DNA of 64,000 nt, taken from the NCBI RefSeq assembly GCF_004323635.1, contig NZ_CP036515.1, positions 3,597,501-3,661,500 on the forward strand, given 5' to 3'. The translations under genes were made by a program, and so were the position numbers. This DNA is from Lichenihabitans psoromatis (GTDB taxonomy: Bacteria > Pseudomonadota > Alphaproteobacteria > Rhizobiales > Beijerinckiaceae). The notes under the pieces were generated by a model. The model did not search any database. It saw only the letters and a list, made by a program, of their open reading frames with translations, and had not been told where the DNA came from. This document shows positions 16,895 through 25,328 of this stretch, piece after piece; positions within the stretch are counted from its first letter, which is position 1, and each line of letters opens with the position of its first letter.

Positions 16895-18745
16895 ATGAGC
16901 TTCACGACCGGTCGATCCATCATGCCCGCGCACAGCTGCCTGCGACCTTTGCTCGCGATCGCCGGAGGCCTGTTGCTGGCGGCCGCGCCTCTCGCCTGCG
17001 CCCGTGCGGTCGACGCTCCCTCGATCGCCATGCACGGCGCCCCGGCTTTGCCGGCCGATTTCAGCCACCTGCCCTATACGAACCCTGAGGCTCTCAAGGG
17101 CGGTAAGCTCGCCATGTGCTATCTCGGCACGTTCGATAGCCTGAACCCGTTCAATCTGAAGGCCGGCTCGACCGCCCAGGGTCTGAACACCAACGTCTTC
17201 GAGACGCTGATGACGCGCTCGCTCGACGAGCCCTTCACGCTCTACGGGCTGATCGCGAGGTCGATCGATACCGATGCGGCGCGCGACGAGGTGACGTTTC
17301 ATCTCGATCCGCAGGCCCGGTTTTCCGACGGGTCGGCGGTGACGGCCGACGACGTGATCTTCACGTTTAATTTGCTCAAGCAGAAGGGGCGACCGCAGCA
17401 GCGCGCCGCCTTCAGCCTGATCAAATCCGTCGACAGCCCGGATCCGCTGACGGTGCATTTCGATCTGCGCGGGTTGAACGACCGGGAGATGCCGATGACG
17501 CTCGGCCTCATGCCGGTGCTGCCGAAGAACCACGTCGACCCGAAGGCGTTCGACGACACGTCGCTTGCGCCGCCGATTGCGACGGGACCCTATCGGGTCG
17601 CCTCGGTGGTGCCCGGCCAACGCCTAACCCTTCAGAAGAATCCCGATTATTGGGCCAAAGACAAACCGATCAGACGGGGCATGTTCAACGTCGACACGGT
17701 CACGATCGACTATTATCGCGACGCGAACGGCATGTTCGAGGCCTTCAAGGCGGGGCTGTGCGACTACCGGCTCGAGACCGACCCCACCCGCTGGACGACT
17801 GGCTACGACATCCCGGCCGTACGTGATGGCCGGATCATTAAGGAGACGGTCCACTCCGGCCTGCCGAAGGGCATGGAGGGCTTCGCCTTCAACACGCGGC
17901 GGCCGATCTTCGCCGACGTTCTGGTGCGCGAGGCGCTGGGCGACATGTTCGATTTCGAATGGATCGACGCCGTGCTGTTCAACGGCCTCTACCGGCGGAC
18001 CGACAGCTTCTTCGCCGATAGCGATCTTGCCTCCACGGGGCGTCCGGCCGACGCCGCCGAACGGAGCCTGCTCGCGCCGTTCCCGCAGGCGGTCAGGCCC
18101 GACATCCTTGCCGGAACATGGCGCCAAATGACCACGGATGGGTCGGGGCGCGACCGACGTCCCGCGCAGGCCGCTTTGGCGTTGCTGAAACAAGCCGGCT
18201 ACGACATTCACGACGGGTTGCTGGTGTCTCGTGCGGGCGAGCCGCTCAGCTTCGAGATCATGGTGACGAACCGCAGCCAGGAGCGGCTGGCGCTCGCCTA
18301 TTCCGAAAGCCTCGCGCGGATCGGGGTCGTGGCCCATGTGCGCTCCGTCGACGAGGTGCAATATCAAAGGCGTCGGCAGGCCTTTGATTTCGATATGATG
18401 TTTGGAACGTGGACCGCATCTCCGTCGCCCGGGGCAGAGCAACGCTCCCGTTGGGGGTCGGCCAGCGCCGCACAGGAGGCTTCGTTCAACCTGGCCGGTG
18501 CACGCTCGACAGCCATCGATGCAATGATCGCCGCCATGCTGTCGGCCACGACCCAAGACGATTTTGTCGCGGCCGTGCGGGCCTATGATCGGGTGTTGCT
18601 GTCGGGCTTCTACATTATCCCGCTCTATCACTCGGCGGATCAGTGGGTCGCCTATTCCGCGACGCTTCGCCATCCGGAGCACTTGCCCTTGTTCGGCTTG
18701 AGCAATACCTCTCCGATCGAATATTGGTGGCGCAAGGCGCCCTGA
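16895..18745 (+). CDS. Extracellular peptide-binding protein, YejA-like (SBP family 5)
   Basis: A 616-residue periplasmic substrate-binding protein. An N-terminal signal sequence (about residues 10-37 of the longest form) precedes YTNPEALKGGKLAMCYLGTFDSLNPFN, a hallmark of the YejA branch of OppA/DppA proteins. Later SBP-5 features are VTFHLDPQARFSDGSAVTAD, GTGPYRV-like ATGPYRVASV and QKNPDYWAKD. It would deliver peptides to a Yej-type ABC importer, but no yejB, yejE or yejF permease/ATPase gene is next to it, so it looks orphaned. ATG 16922 is an alternative start; neither has a good Shine-Dalgarno. The FrnE-like gene follows 28 bases downstream. Confidence 0.9.
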   Translation: MSFTTGRSIMPAHSCLRPLLAIAGGLLLAAAPLACARAVDAPSIAMHGAPALPADFSHLPYTNPEALKGGKLAMCYLGTFDSLNPFNLKAGSTAQGLNTNVFETLMTRSLDEPFTLYGLIARSIDTDAARDEVTFHLDPQARFSDGSAVTADDVIFTFNLLKQKGRPQQRAAFSLIKSVDSPDPLTVHFDLRGLNDREMPMTLGLMPVLPKNHVDPKAFDDTSLAPPIATGPYRVASVVPGQRLTLQKNPDYWAKDKPIRRGMFNVDTVTIDYYRDANGMFEAFKAGLCDYRLETDPTRWTTGYDIPAVRDGRIIKETVHSGLPKGMEGFAFNTRRPIFADVLVREALGDMFDFEWIDAVLFNGLYRRTDSFFADSDLASTGRPADAAERSLLAPFPQAVRPDILAGTWRQMTTDGSGRDRRPAQAALALLKQAGYDIHDGLLVSRAGEPLSFEIMVTNRSQERLALAYSESLARIGVVAHVRSVDEVQYQRRRQAFDFDMMFGTWTASPSPGAEQRSRWGSASAAQEASFNLAGARSTAIDAMIAAMLSATTQDDFVAAVRAYDRVLLSGFYIIPLYHSADQWVAYSATLRHPEHLPLFGLSNTSPIEYWWRKAP

Positions 18746-18773
18746 CGCAGAGCCCGATGGCCAAGGATTCCCG

Positions 18774-19457
18774 ATGACCGATCCGATCGACAGCCGGCCG
18801 CCGCTCGTGATCGACATCGTCTCCGATGTCGTCTGCCCCTGGTGCTATGTCGGCAAACGCCGGCTTGAGGCCGCACTGGCCGAACGCGCCGACGACGACA
18901 TCACCGTGCGCTGGCACCCCTTTCAGCTCGACCCGACGATCCCGGCCGGTGGTCTCGATCGGCGCGACTACATGATCAAGAAGTTCGGCAGCGCCGAGCG
19001 GATCGATGAGATCCATGGGCGCCTGACCGAAGCGGGGCGCGGCGAAGGGCTAGAATTCGCTTTCGACCGGATCACCCGATCGGTCAATACGCTCGACGCG
19101 CATCGCGTGCTGCATTGGGCGGCGGCCGCAGGCGTGCAGGATGCCGTCGCCGAGGCGCTGTTCCGAGCCTATTTTGTCGACGGTCGCGACATCGGTTCGC
19201 CGGCGGTTCTGGCCGATCTAGCGGCTTCGGCCGGTCTGAACGGCGTGGAGGTGGCAGAAGCCCTTGCGGGCTCGCGCGACATCGAACTGATCCAGGCCGA
19301 GATTGCTCAGGCGGTTCGAATTGGCGTCTCGGGCGTGCCGTTTTTCATCTTCGCTCAGTCTTTCGCTGTGTCGGGCGCGCAGGCGGCCGACGTTCTTGCA
19401 ACCGCCATCGACCGCGCCCGCGCCGAACTCGCCTCGCCTGCGCCGATGACCGCCTAA
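18774..19457 (+). CDS. FrnE/DsbA-like thiol oxidoreductase
   Basis: A 227-residue thioredoxin-fold protein of the FrnE (2-hydroxychromene-2-carboxylate isomerase-like, DsbA) family. The redox motif is CPWC (Cys21 and Cys24) in SDVVCPWCYVGKRRLE, and the cis-Pro loop is GVSGVPFFIF. No signal peptide is present, so it is cytoplasmic, as is usual for FrnE proteins linked to oxidative stress. The start ATG 18774 follows closely on the YejA-like gene, suggesting co-transcription. Its stop is 21 bases from the convergent preA stop. Confidence 0.9.
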   Translation: MTDPIDSRPPLVIDIVSDVVCPWCYVGKRRLEAALAERADDDITVRWHPFQLDPTIPAGGLDRRDYMIKKFGSAERIDEIHGRLTEAGRGEGLEFAFDRITRSVNTLDAHRVLHWAAAAGVQDAVAEALFRAYFVDGRDIGSPAVLADLAASAGLNGVEVAEALAGSRDIELIQAEIAQAVRIGVSGVPFFIFAQSFAVSGAQAADVLATAIDRARAELASPAPMTA

Positions 19458-19478
19458 TCCTGACGCATCACCCTCACC

Positions 19479-20795
19479 TTATTCGGCAGCTTGCTTGAAC
19501 GCCGCCGATGCGGGGTTGTTGGGGTGGGTCGTCCAATTGGCATAGGGACGATTGTTCAGTAGGCCCGTGCGCGGATCGACACCCTCGGTCTGATGGACGA
19601 GCGTGATACATGATTCGACTGGGCAAACCTCAACACAGAGGTTGCAACCGACGCATTCTTCGTCCTTCACGACGAACTTACGCGCCCCGTCGACCATCGC
19701 CGTGATGGCCTGATGCGATGTGTCCTCGCAAGCGATGTGGCAGCGGCCGCACTTGATGCAGAGGTCCTGATCGATGCTGGCCTTCACGACATAATTGAGG
19801 TTGAGATATTGCCAATCGGTCACGTTGCCGATCGCCATTCCTCTGAAGTCGTCGATCCGCTCGTAACCCTTGCTGGCCATCCATGTTTTCAAGCCGGTGA
19901 TCATCTCCTCCACGACCTTGAACCCATAGGTCATCGCGGCGGTGCAGACCTGCACCGAACCGGCCCCCATGGCGATGAATTCGGCCGCGTCGCGCCAGGT
20001 CGTGATGCCGCCGATCGCCGAGATCGGCAGTCCGTAGGTCTCGGGATCACGCGCGATCTCCGACACCATGCTGAGCGCGATCGGCTTGACGGCCGGCCCG
20101 CAATAACCGCCGTGGGTTCCCTTACCGTCGACTTGCGGCGACGGACACATGCGGTCGAGATCGACCCCCATCATCGAATTGATCGTGTTGATGAGCGACA
20201 CGGCATCGGCCCCGCCGCGCTTCGCCGCTCGTGCCGGATGCCGGATATCGGCGATGTTCGGCGTCAGCTTCACGATCACCGGCATCCGCGTGTAGGCTTT
20301 GCACCAGCGCGCCACCATCTCGATATATTCGGGGACCTGACCAACCGCCGAGCCCATACCACGCTCCGACATGCCGTGCGGGCACCCGAAATTCAACTCG
20401 ATCCCGTCAGCGCCCGTCTCTTCCACGCGCGGCAGGATCGCCTTCCAGCTCGCCTCATCGCAGGGCACCATGATCGACACCACCATGGCGCGGTCCGGCC
20501 AGTCGCGCTTGACCTGTTTGATTTCCTGCAGGTTGAGGTCGAGTGGGCGATCGGTGATGAGCTCGATGTTGTTGAGGCCGATGAGCCGCCGATCCGGACC
20601 GTGGATCGCGCCGTAGCGCGGGCCCGACACATTGACGACAGGCGGGTCCTCGCCAAGCGTTTTCCAGACGACGCCACCCCAGCCCGCCTTGAAGGCGCGG
20701 ACCACATTGGTCATGCGGTCGGTCGGGGGCGCCGAGGCGAGCCAGAATGGGTTTGGAGAGCGGATACCGAGAAAATTCGTGCTCAGATCGACCAT
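19479..20795 (-). CDS. preA: NAD-dependent dihydropyrimidine dehydrogenase subunit PreA
   Basis: The catalytic subunit of NADH-dependent dihydropyrimidine dehydrogenase (uracil/thymine to dihydro forms). The 438-residue protein has an FMN-binding TIM barrel (starting NFLGIRSPNPFWLASAPPTD, with LNFGCPHGMSERGMG and VKLTPNIADI) and a C-terminal pair of [4Fe-4S] sites, CIKCGRCHIAC and CVGCNLCVEVCPVESC. An in-frame GTG at 20801 overlaps the preT stop, but AGGAGG at 20803-20808 is correctly spaced (7 bases) for the ATG at 20795, so I choose that. It works as a complex with PreT, encoded immediately upstream. Confidence 0.95.
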   Translation of the reverse strand: MVDLSTNFLGIRSPNPFWLASAPPTDRMTNVVRAFKAGWGGVVWKTLGEDPPVVNVSGPRYGAIHGPDRRLIGLNNIELITDRPLDLNLQEIKQVKRDWPDRAMVVSIMVPCDEASWKAILPRVEETGADGIELNFGCPHGMSERGMGSAVGQVPEYIEMVARWCKAYTRMPVIVKLTPNIADIRHPARAAKRGGADAVSLINTINSMMGVDLDRMCPSPQVDGKGTHGGYCGPAVKPIALSMVSEIARDPETYGLPISAIGGITTWRDAAEFIAMGAGSVQVCTAAMTYGFKVVEEMITGLKTWMASKGYERIDDFRGMAIGNVTDWQYLNLNYVVKASIDQDLCIKCGRCHIACEDTSHQAITAMVDGARKFVVKDEECVGCNLCVEVCPVESCITLVHQTEGVDPRTGLLNNRPYANWTTHPNNPASAAFKQAAE

Positions 20796-20797
20796 GG

Positions 20798-22180
20798 TCA
20801 CCCCTCCTGGCCTGCGACGGATTGTTGGGCGGCTTGCAACAGACGATCGATCGAGAGGGCGGCCTGCTTGCCATCCTCGACTGCGCTGACGGTCAGGTCT
20901 TGGCCCCCCGCGACACAGTCGCCGCCGGCCCAGACGCCGGGCAGTGACGTACGGCGTTCGTCGTCGATCACGATCCTGCCGCCCGACAGCGCCAAGGTCC
21001 CCTGCCCAAGCGGTGCTTCGATGAAGCTTTGGCCGATCGCCAGCAACACCATGTCGGCCTCGATCCTCAGGGCCGAACCGCCATTGGCCGCCAAAGCCGT
21101 GCCGCCCGCCGCGTCGCTGGGCGATCGCTGCGCGAACAGGGCTGCCGACACACGGCCGCTCGCCTGCTCAAACCCCGCCGGGCTCGCCCAATGGCGGATC
21201 GTGACGCCGTTGCGCTGCGCCAGTTCCTGCTCGAAGAGGCTCGCCTTCATGTGTTCTGGCCCGCGCCGATAGACGATCGTGACCTCTTCGGCCCCGAGCT
21301 TCTTTGATTGCACGGCCGCGTCCACCGCCGTCATGCCGCCGCCGATCACCACGACGCGGCGGCCGACCGCCACGGTCGACTTGTCGGAGGCCTGACGAAG
21401 TTGCTCGATGAAGCCGACCGCATCGATCACATGAGCGGCCTCGTCCATTCCCTCGAGCGCATTAAAGCCCGCGAGCCCGAGGCCCAGGAACACCGCGTCA
21501 TATTCGGCCCGGAGCGAGGCGAGATCGAAGTCGCGTCCCAGCGCTACCCCGGCCCGCGCTTCGATCCCGCCGATCGACAGAATGAAGTCCACTTCCCTTT
21601 GGGCAAAATCGTCGACGGCCTTGTAGGTCGCGATCCCATATTCGTTGAGGCCGCCGAGCTTGGGCTTGGCATCGAGCAGCGTGACGGCGTGGCCGAGTTG
21701 CGCGAGACGATGGGCACACGCCAAACCCGCCGGGCCAGCCCCCACGACCGCCACGCGGCGACCCGTCTCAGGACCACGTCGGAAGGGCTGCTGGCCGGTC
21801 TTCATGATCGCGTCGGTCGCGTGCCGCTGCAGCAGGCCGATGTGAACGGGCTTATGCTCCGCATGTTCGCGGACGCAGGCTTCCTCGCAGAGGGTTTCGA
21901 CCGGGCAGACGCGGGCGCACATTCCGCCCATGATGTTTGCGGACAAAATCGTCTCTGCGGCCCCGATGGCATTGTCGGCCGCGATCTGACGGATGAAGAG
22001 CGGAATATCGATCTTGGTCGGACAGGCGTTCTGACAGGGCGCGTCGTAGCAGAAGTAGCACCGATCGGATTCGACGAAAGCCTCATGCCGGGTCAGCGGC
22101 GGCGTCAGGTCAGCAAAATTTCGCGCATATTGGTCGGCCGATAGACGTCCCCCCGTCACCGTTTCGCTGCTCTGCTCCAT
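20798..22180 (-). CDS. preT: NAD-dependent dihydropyrimidine dehydrogenase subunit PreT
   Basis: The electron-input subunit, homologous to the small subunit of glutamate synthase. The 460-residue protein has N-terminal Fe-S cysteines (CYFCYDAPCQNACPTKIDIP and CARVCPVETLCEEAC), a FAD site VAVVGAGPAGLACAHRLA and an NAD(P) site RRVVVIGGGMTAVDAA. It oxidises NADH and passes electrons to PreA. GAAGGG is well spaced for ATG 22180 but too close for the in-frame GTG at 22189. The stop overlaps the start region of preA, so translation is coupled. Pyrimidine catabolism genes for the next steps (hydantoinase, beta-ureidopropionase) are not in the window. Confidence 0.93.
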   Translation of the reverse strand: MEQSSETVTGGRLSADQYARNFADLTPPLTRHEAFVESDRCYFCYDAPCQNACPTKIDIPLFIRQIAADNAIGAAETILSANIMGGMCARVCPVETLCEEACVREHAEHKPVHIGLLQRHATDAIMKTGQQPFRRGPETGRRVAVVGAGPAGLACAHRLAQLGHAVTLLDAKPKLGGLNEYGIATYKAVDDFAQREVDFILSIGGIEARAGVALGRDFDLASLRAEYDAVFLGLGLAGFNALEGMDEAAHVIDAVGFIEQLRQASDKSTVAVGRRVVVIGGGMTAVDAAVQSKKLGAEEVTIVYRRGPEHMKASLFEQELAQRNGVTIRHWASPAGFEQASGRVSAALFAQRSPSDAAGGTALAANGGSALRIEADMVLLAIGQSFIEAPLGQGTLALSGGRIVIDDERRTSLPGVWAGGDCVAGGQDLTVSAVEDGKQAALSIDRLLQAAQQSVAGQEG

Positions 22181-22446
22181 CGCCGCCACCCTTCGAACCT
22201 GACCATTTGGTCAAGTTTTCAGTGTGACAGGACCTTGTCAAGCAGAACCATTCTAATGTGCGAAATCTCGGCAGTGCGTTGGAGCAATTGCCTAAGAGCC
22301 GATCGACTTTCAGGCGACTGCCTCTTTTTGTCGCGACGCGCAAAGAAGCGACAACCTGCCGCGACCGGGCCTCACGGGTTGACGCGGCTGCCGCGAAGCA
22401 GGACGGTCCCGCATGCCGAACGACTGATCCTTACCGGATACGCATC

Positions 22447-24150
22447 TTGGCCCAACATGATCTGTGGCGCGGGTCGCTGGTGCAGAAGGCCCGTCTCGTC
22501 TCGGGGCTCATCCTGTTCGCCTTCGCGACCGCGCATTTTTTCAATCACGCATTGGGACTGGTCAGCCTTGATGCGATGCTGGTGTTCGACGACTGGCGCA
22601 TCGCGATAGACCGATCGATCATCGGCAGCATCGTTCTTCTCGCGGCGCTGCTGATCCATGTGGCCTTGGCGACCTGGAAGATGGTGCGCCGTCGCACCCT
22701 CAGATTGCCCATCGCCGAATGGGCGCAGATCGTCCTCGGCTTCGCGATTCCGATCTTTTTGTTACCTCACATCGTCAATACCCGCGTGGCCGCCACCGCT
22801 TTCGGTGTCTCGGACACCTATTCCTATGAACTTGCCAGAATCTGGCCAGTCTCGTTCGTGCCTCAGAGCGTTCTGTTGCTCTTGGTCTGGATCCACGGAT
22901 GCCTCGGTCTCCACTTCTGGCTAAGGTCGACCCCGCTGTATCGACGCCTTGCCCCGCTGCTGCTCGCAATCGCTGTCTTGTTGCCCTTTGCGGCGCTCGC
23001 CGGCTCCAGCGTTCAGGGCCGCATCATCGAAGCCGCCATTAGGGATCCGGCCCGGTTCCAGGCCCTGAAAGCTGAGACGCATTGGCCCGATGAGCGCGCC
23101 TCGGCCAGCATCCAGTCGGTGCGAGAGGACGCGCAGAACGGGTATGTGGTCGGGCTGTTCGCAATCGCGGCGGCCGTGGCGCTGGGCCTCGCCGTGTCGC
23201 AGCGCGCCAAGCGGATCCAGGTTCAGTATGTCGGCGGACCGTTGGTCCGAACCGAGCTCGGCCCAACGGTGCTGGAAATCAGCCGCCGGAATAAAATCCC
23301 CCATCTGTCGACCTGCGGCGGCCGCGGTCGCTGCTCGACCTGCCGCGTTCTGGTTTTGAGCGGCGGCGCTGAGGCGGCGCCGCCTTCCGACGCCGAACGC
23401 AAGACCCTGAAGACGATCGGGGCGGCAGACAATGTCCGCCTCGCCTGCCAACTTCGCCCCTCTGCCGCCATCACGATCATGCCGCTTCTGAAATCCGCCA
23501 CGACCGAACAGCGGCTTCCCGCAATGGCGGAGGCCGACACGGCAGCCGAGCGAGAGCTCGCGGTTTTATTCGTCGACATGCGGGGGTTCACGGCCCTGAC
23601 CGAGAGTCGGCTGCCGTTCGACGTGATCTACATCCTCAATCAGTTTTTTGGCACGGTGGGTGGCCCGATCCATGCGAATGACGGATGGATCACCAATTAT
23701 GCAGGCGATGGGCTGATCGCCCTGTTTGGCGACCCGGCCGGGCTCGCCGCAACCTGCCGATCCGCCATGGTGGCGGCGGCCGAGATCGATCGCGCTCTAT
23801 CGGCGCTCAACGAGCGCCTCGTAAACGAGATGCGGCAACCCCTCCGGATCGCCATGGGCCTGCATGCGGGCGCTCATGTTCTGGGCCGCGTGGGCTATGG
23901 CGAGAAACCCGCCATGTCGGTTATCGGTCTGGCCATGAACGTCGCCAGCCGCCTCGAAGCCATGGCCAAGACGGCTGGCGTCCAGATGGCCGTGTCGCAG
24001 ATTGTTGCCGATCACGGGCGGTTGGACACGCGCGACTTACGAGCCGAAGCGACCGCCGTCCGAGGATTGAGTGCGCCGATCGATGTGGTCTTCGTGGAGG
24101 CCGCCCGCGACCTGCTGCCGCGTTTGCAAAGCGACGCGCTTGCAAGCTGA
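22447..24150 (+). CDS. cyaC: CyaC-like membrane adenylate cyclase with His-rich 6TM anchor and 2Fe-2S domain
   Basis: Numbered from TTG 22447, this 567-residue protein has three parts. (1) Six hydrophobic helices (about 15-265) carry histidines 30/34, 71, 108 and 150/156; this fits the tetra-His signature of diheme-b succinate:quinone oxidoreductase anchors described for S. meliloti CyaC. (2) A ferredoxin-like [2Fe-2S] domain has Cys290, Cys296, Cys299 and Cys334 (C-x5-C-x2-C-x34-C). (3) A class III cyclase domain starts near 370, with metal-binding Asp377 in FVDMRGFT and Asp421 in AGDGLIALFG. It should make cAMP in response to quinone redox state. The frame is open back to ATG 22258, but that segment looks non-coding; no start has a good Shine-Dalgarno, so the N-terminus is uncertain. 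It is divergent from preT. Confidence 0.88.
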   Translation: MAQHDLWRGSLVQKARLVSGLILFAFATAHFFNHALGLVSLDAMLVFDDWRIAIDRSIIGSIVLLAALLIHVALATWKMVRRRTLRLPIAEWAQIVLGFAIPIFLLPHIVNTRVAATAFGVSDTYSYELARIWPVSFVPQSVLLLLVWIHGCLGLHFWLRSTPLYRRLAPLLLAIAVLLPFAALAGSSVQGRIIEAAIRDPARFQALKAETHWPDERASASIQSVREDAQNGYVVGLFAIAAAVALGLAVSQRAKRIQVQYVGGPLVRTELGPTVLEISRRNKIPHLSTCGGRGRCSTCRVLVLSGGAEAAPPSDAERKTLKTIGAADNVRLACQLRPSAAITIMPLLKSATTEQRLPAMAEADTAAERELAVLFVDMRGFTALTESRLPFDVIYILNQFFGTVGGPIHANDGWITNYAGDGLIALFGDPAGLAATCRSAMVAAAEIDRALSALNERLVNEMRQPLRIAMGLHAGAHVLGRVGYGEKPAMSVIGLAMNVASRLEAMAKTAGVQMAVSQIVADHGRLDTRDLRAEATAVRGLSAPIDVVFVEAARDLLPRLQSDALAS

Positions 24151-24222
24151 GGCAGTCGCTGGCACGCCGCTGCCGTTCGGGTTAGATCACCAAGACGAAC
24201 GTCATCGCAACCGGGGCCGACC

Positions 24223-25328
24223 ATGCTGATCGACAAGACGCCTTTTCGCACGATCTGGGTCGAGCCCAACGGCCGCCACGGCAGCGTCAAGGTCATCGAC
24301 CAGACGGTTCTGCCGCATCGCTTCGTGGTCAAGACGCTCGCTACCGCCGAGGAGGCCGCCACGGCCATTCGCGATATGACCGTGCGGGGTGCGCCGCTGA
24401 TCGGAGCGACCGGGGCCTACGGACTGGCGCTCGCCATGGCCGAGGAGCCGACGTCATCGAACCTTGAGGCTGCGTTCGATCTGTTGATCGCCACGCGGCC
24501 GACGGCTGTCAATCTGCGTTGGGGGTTGGAGCGCATGCGCCGCCGCCTTGCGGCTTTACCCGAGGCGGACCGCGCTGCCACCGCCTTTGCCGAAGCGGCC
24601 GCGATCGCCAAAGAAGATGTCGCGGTCTGTTCCGCGCTCGGTCAGCATGGAGCCGATCTGATCCGAAATCAGTGGGAGCGCGCCGGCCGATCGCGCACCA
24701 TCAACATCCTCACCCATTGCAATGCAGGCTGGCTCGCGACCGTGGATTGGGGCACCGCGCTGGCTCCGATCTACAAGGCGCATCGCGCTGGCCTTCCGGT
24801 CCATGTCTGGGTCGACGAGACACGGCCACGCAACCAGGGCGCTAGTTTGACGGCCTATGAGCTCGGTCAGGAAGGGGTGCCGCATACGATCGTGGTCGAC
24901 AACGTCGGCGGCCACCTCATGCAGCACGGTCAAGTCGATCTCTGCATTGTCGGGACGGACCGGACGACCCGGACCGGCGACGTCTGCAATAAAATCGGCA
25001 CCTATCTGAAGGCGCTCGCGGCTCACGACAACGGCGTGCCGTTCTATGTGGCGCTTCCGGCTTCGACGATCGACTGGCGCATGAGCGACGGCAGGGCCGA
25101 GATCCCGATCGAGGAACGCTCGCCCCTCGAGGTCACGCATATGAGCGGCGTCACAGCGTCGGGTGCGATCGAAACCGTGCGGATTACCCCGAGGGCAGTC
25201 CGGCGCTGAATTATGCGTTCGACGTCACTCCGGCTCGCCTCGTCACCGGCCTCATCACCGAGGCCGGCGTCTGCGCGGCGTCCGAGGAGGGTCTTCTGTC
25301 GCTGTTTCCGCTGCGGGATGCGGCTTAG
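24223..25328 (+). pseudogene. mtnA: S-methyl-5-thioribose-1-phosphate isomerase, frameshifted near the 3' end
   Basis: The methionine-salvage isomerase (MTR-1-P to MTRu-1-P). The first 322 codons are intact and include catalytic Cys166 in [10 protein letters not shown] and Asp246 in [15 protein letters not shown], plus [16 protein letters not shown]. At 25187-25190 (ACCCCGAG) one C is missing relative to the family. The frame then ends early at 25209, giving a 328-residue product with a foreign tail. In the next frame the expected C-terminus, [20 protein letters not shown] and onward, runs 45 residues to TAG 25326-25328. The cause is either a real recent mutation or a homopolymer base error. 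The restored stop overlaps the convergent betB stop. Confidence 0.88.

Noticed and set aside
22258..22446. An extra 63 residues at the N-terminus of the cyclase from ATG 22258.
   Set aside because: The segment is Arg/Ala-rich with no hydrophobic or conserved pattern and no ribosome site; homologous cyclases begin just before the first helix. The start remains uncertain.
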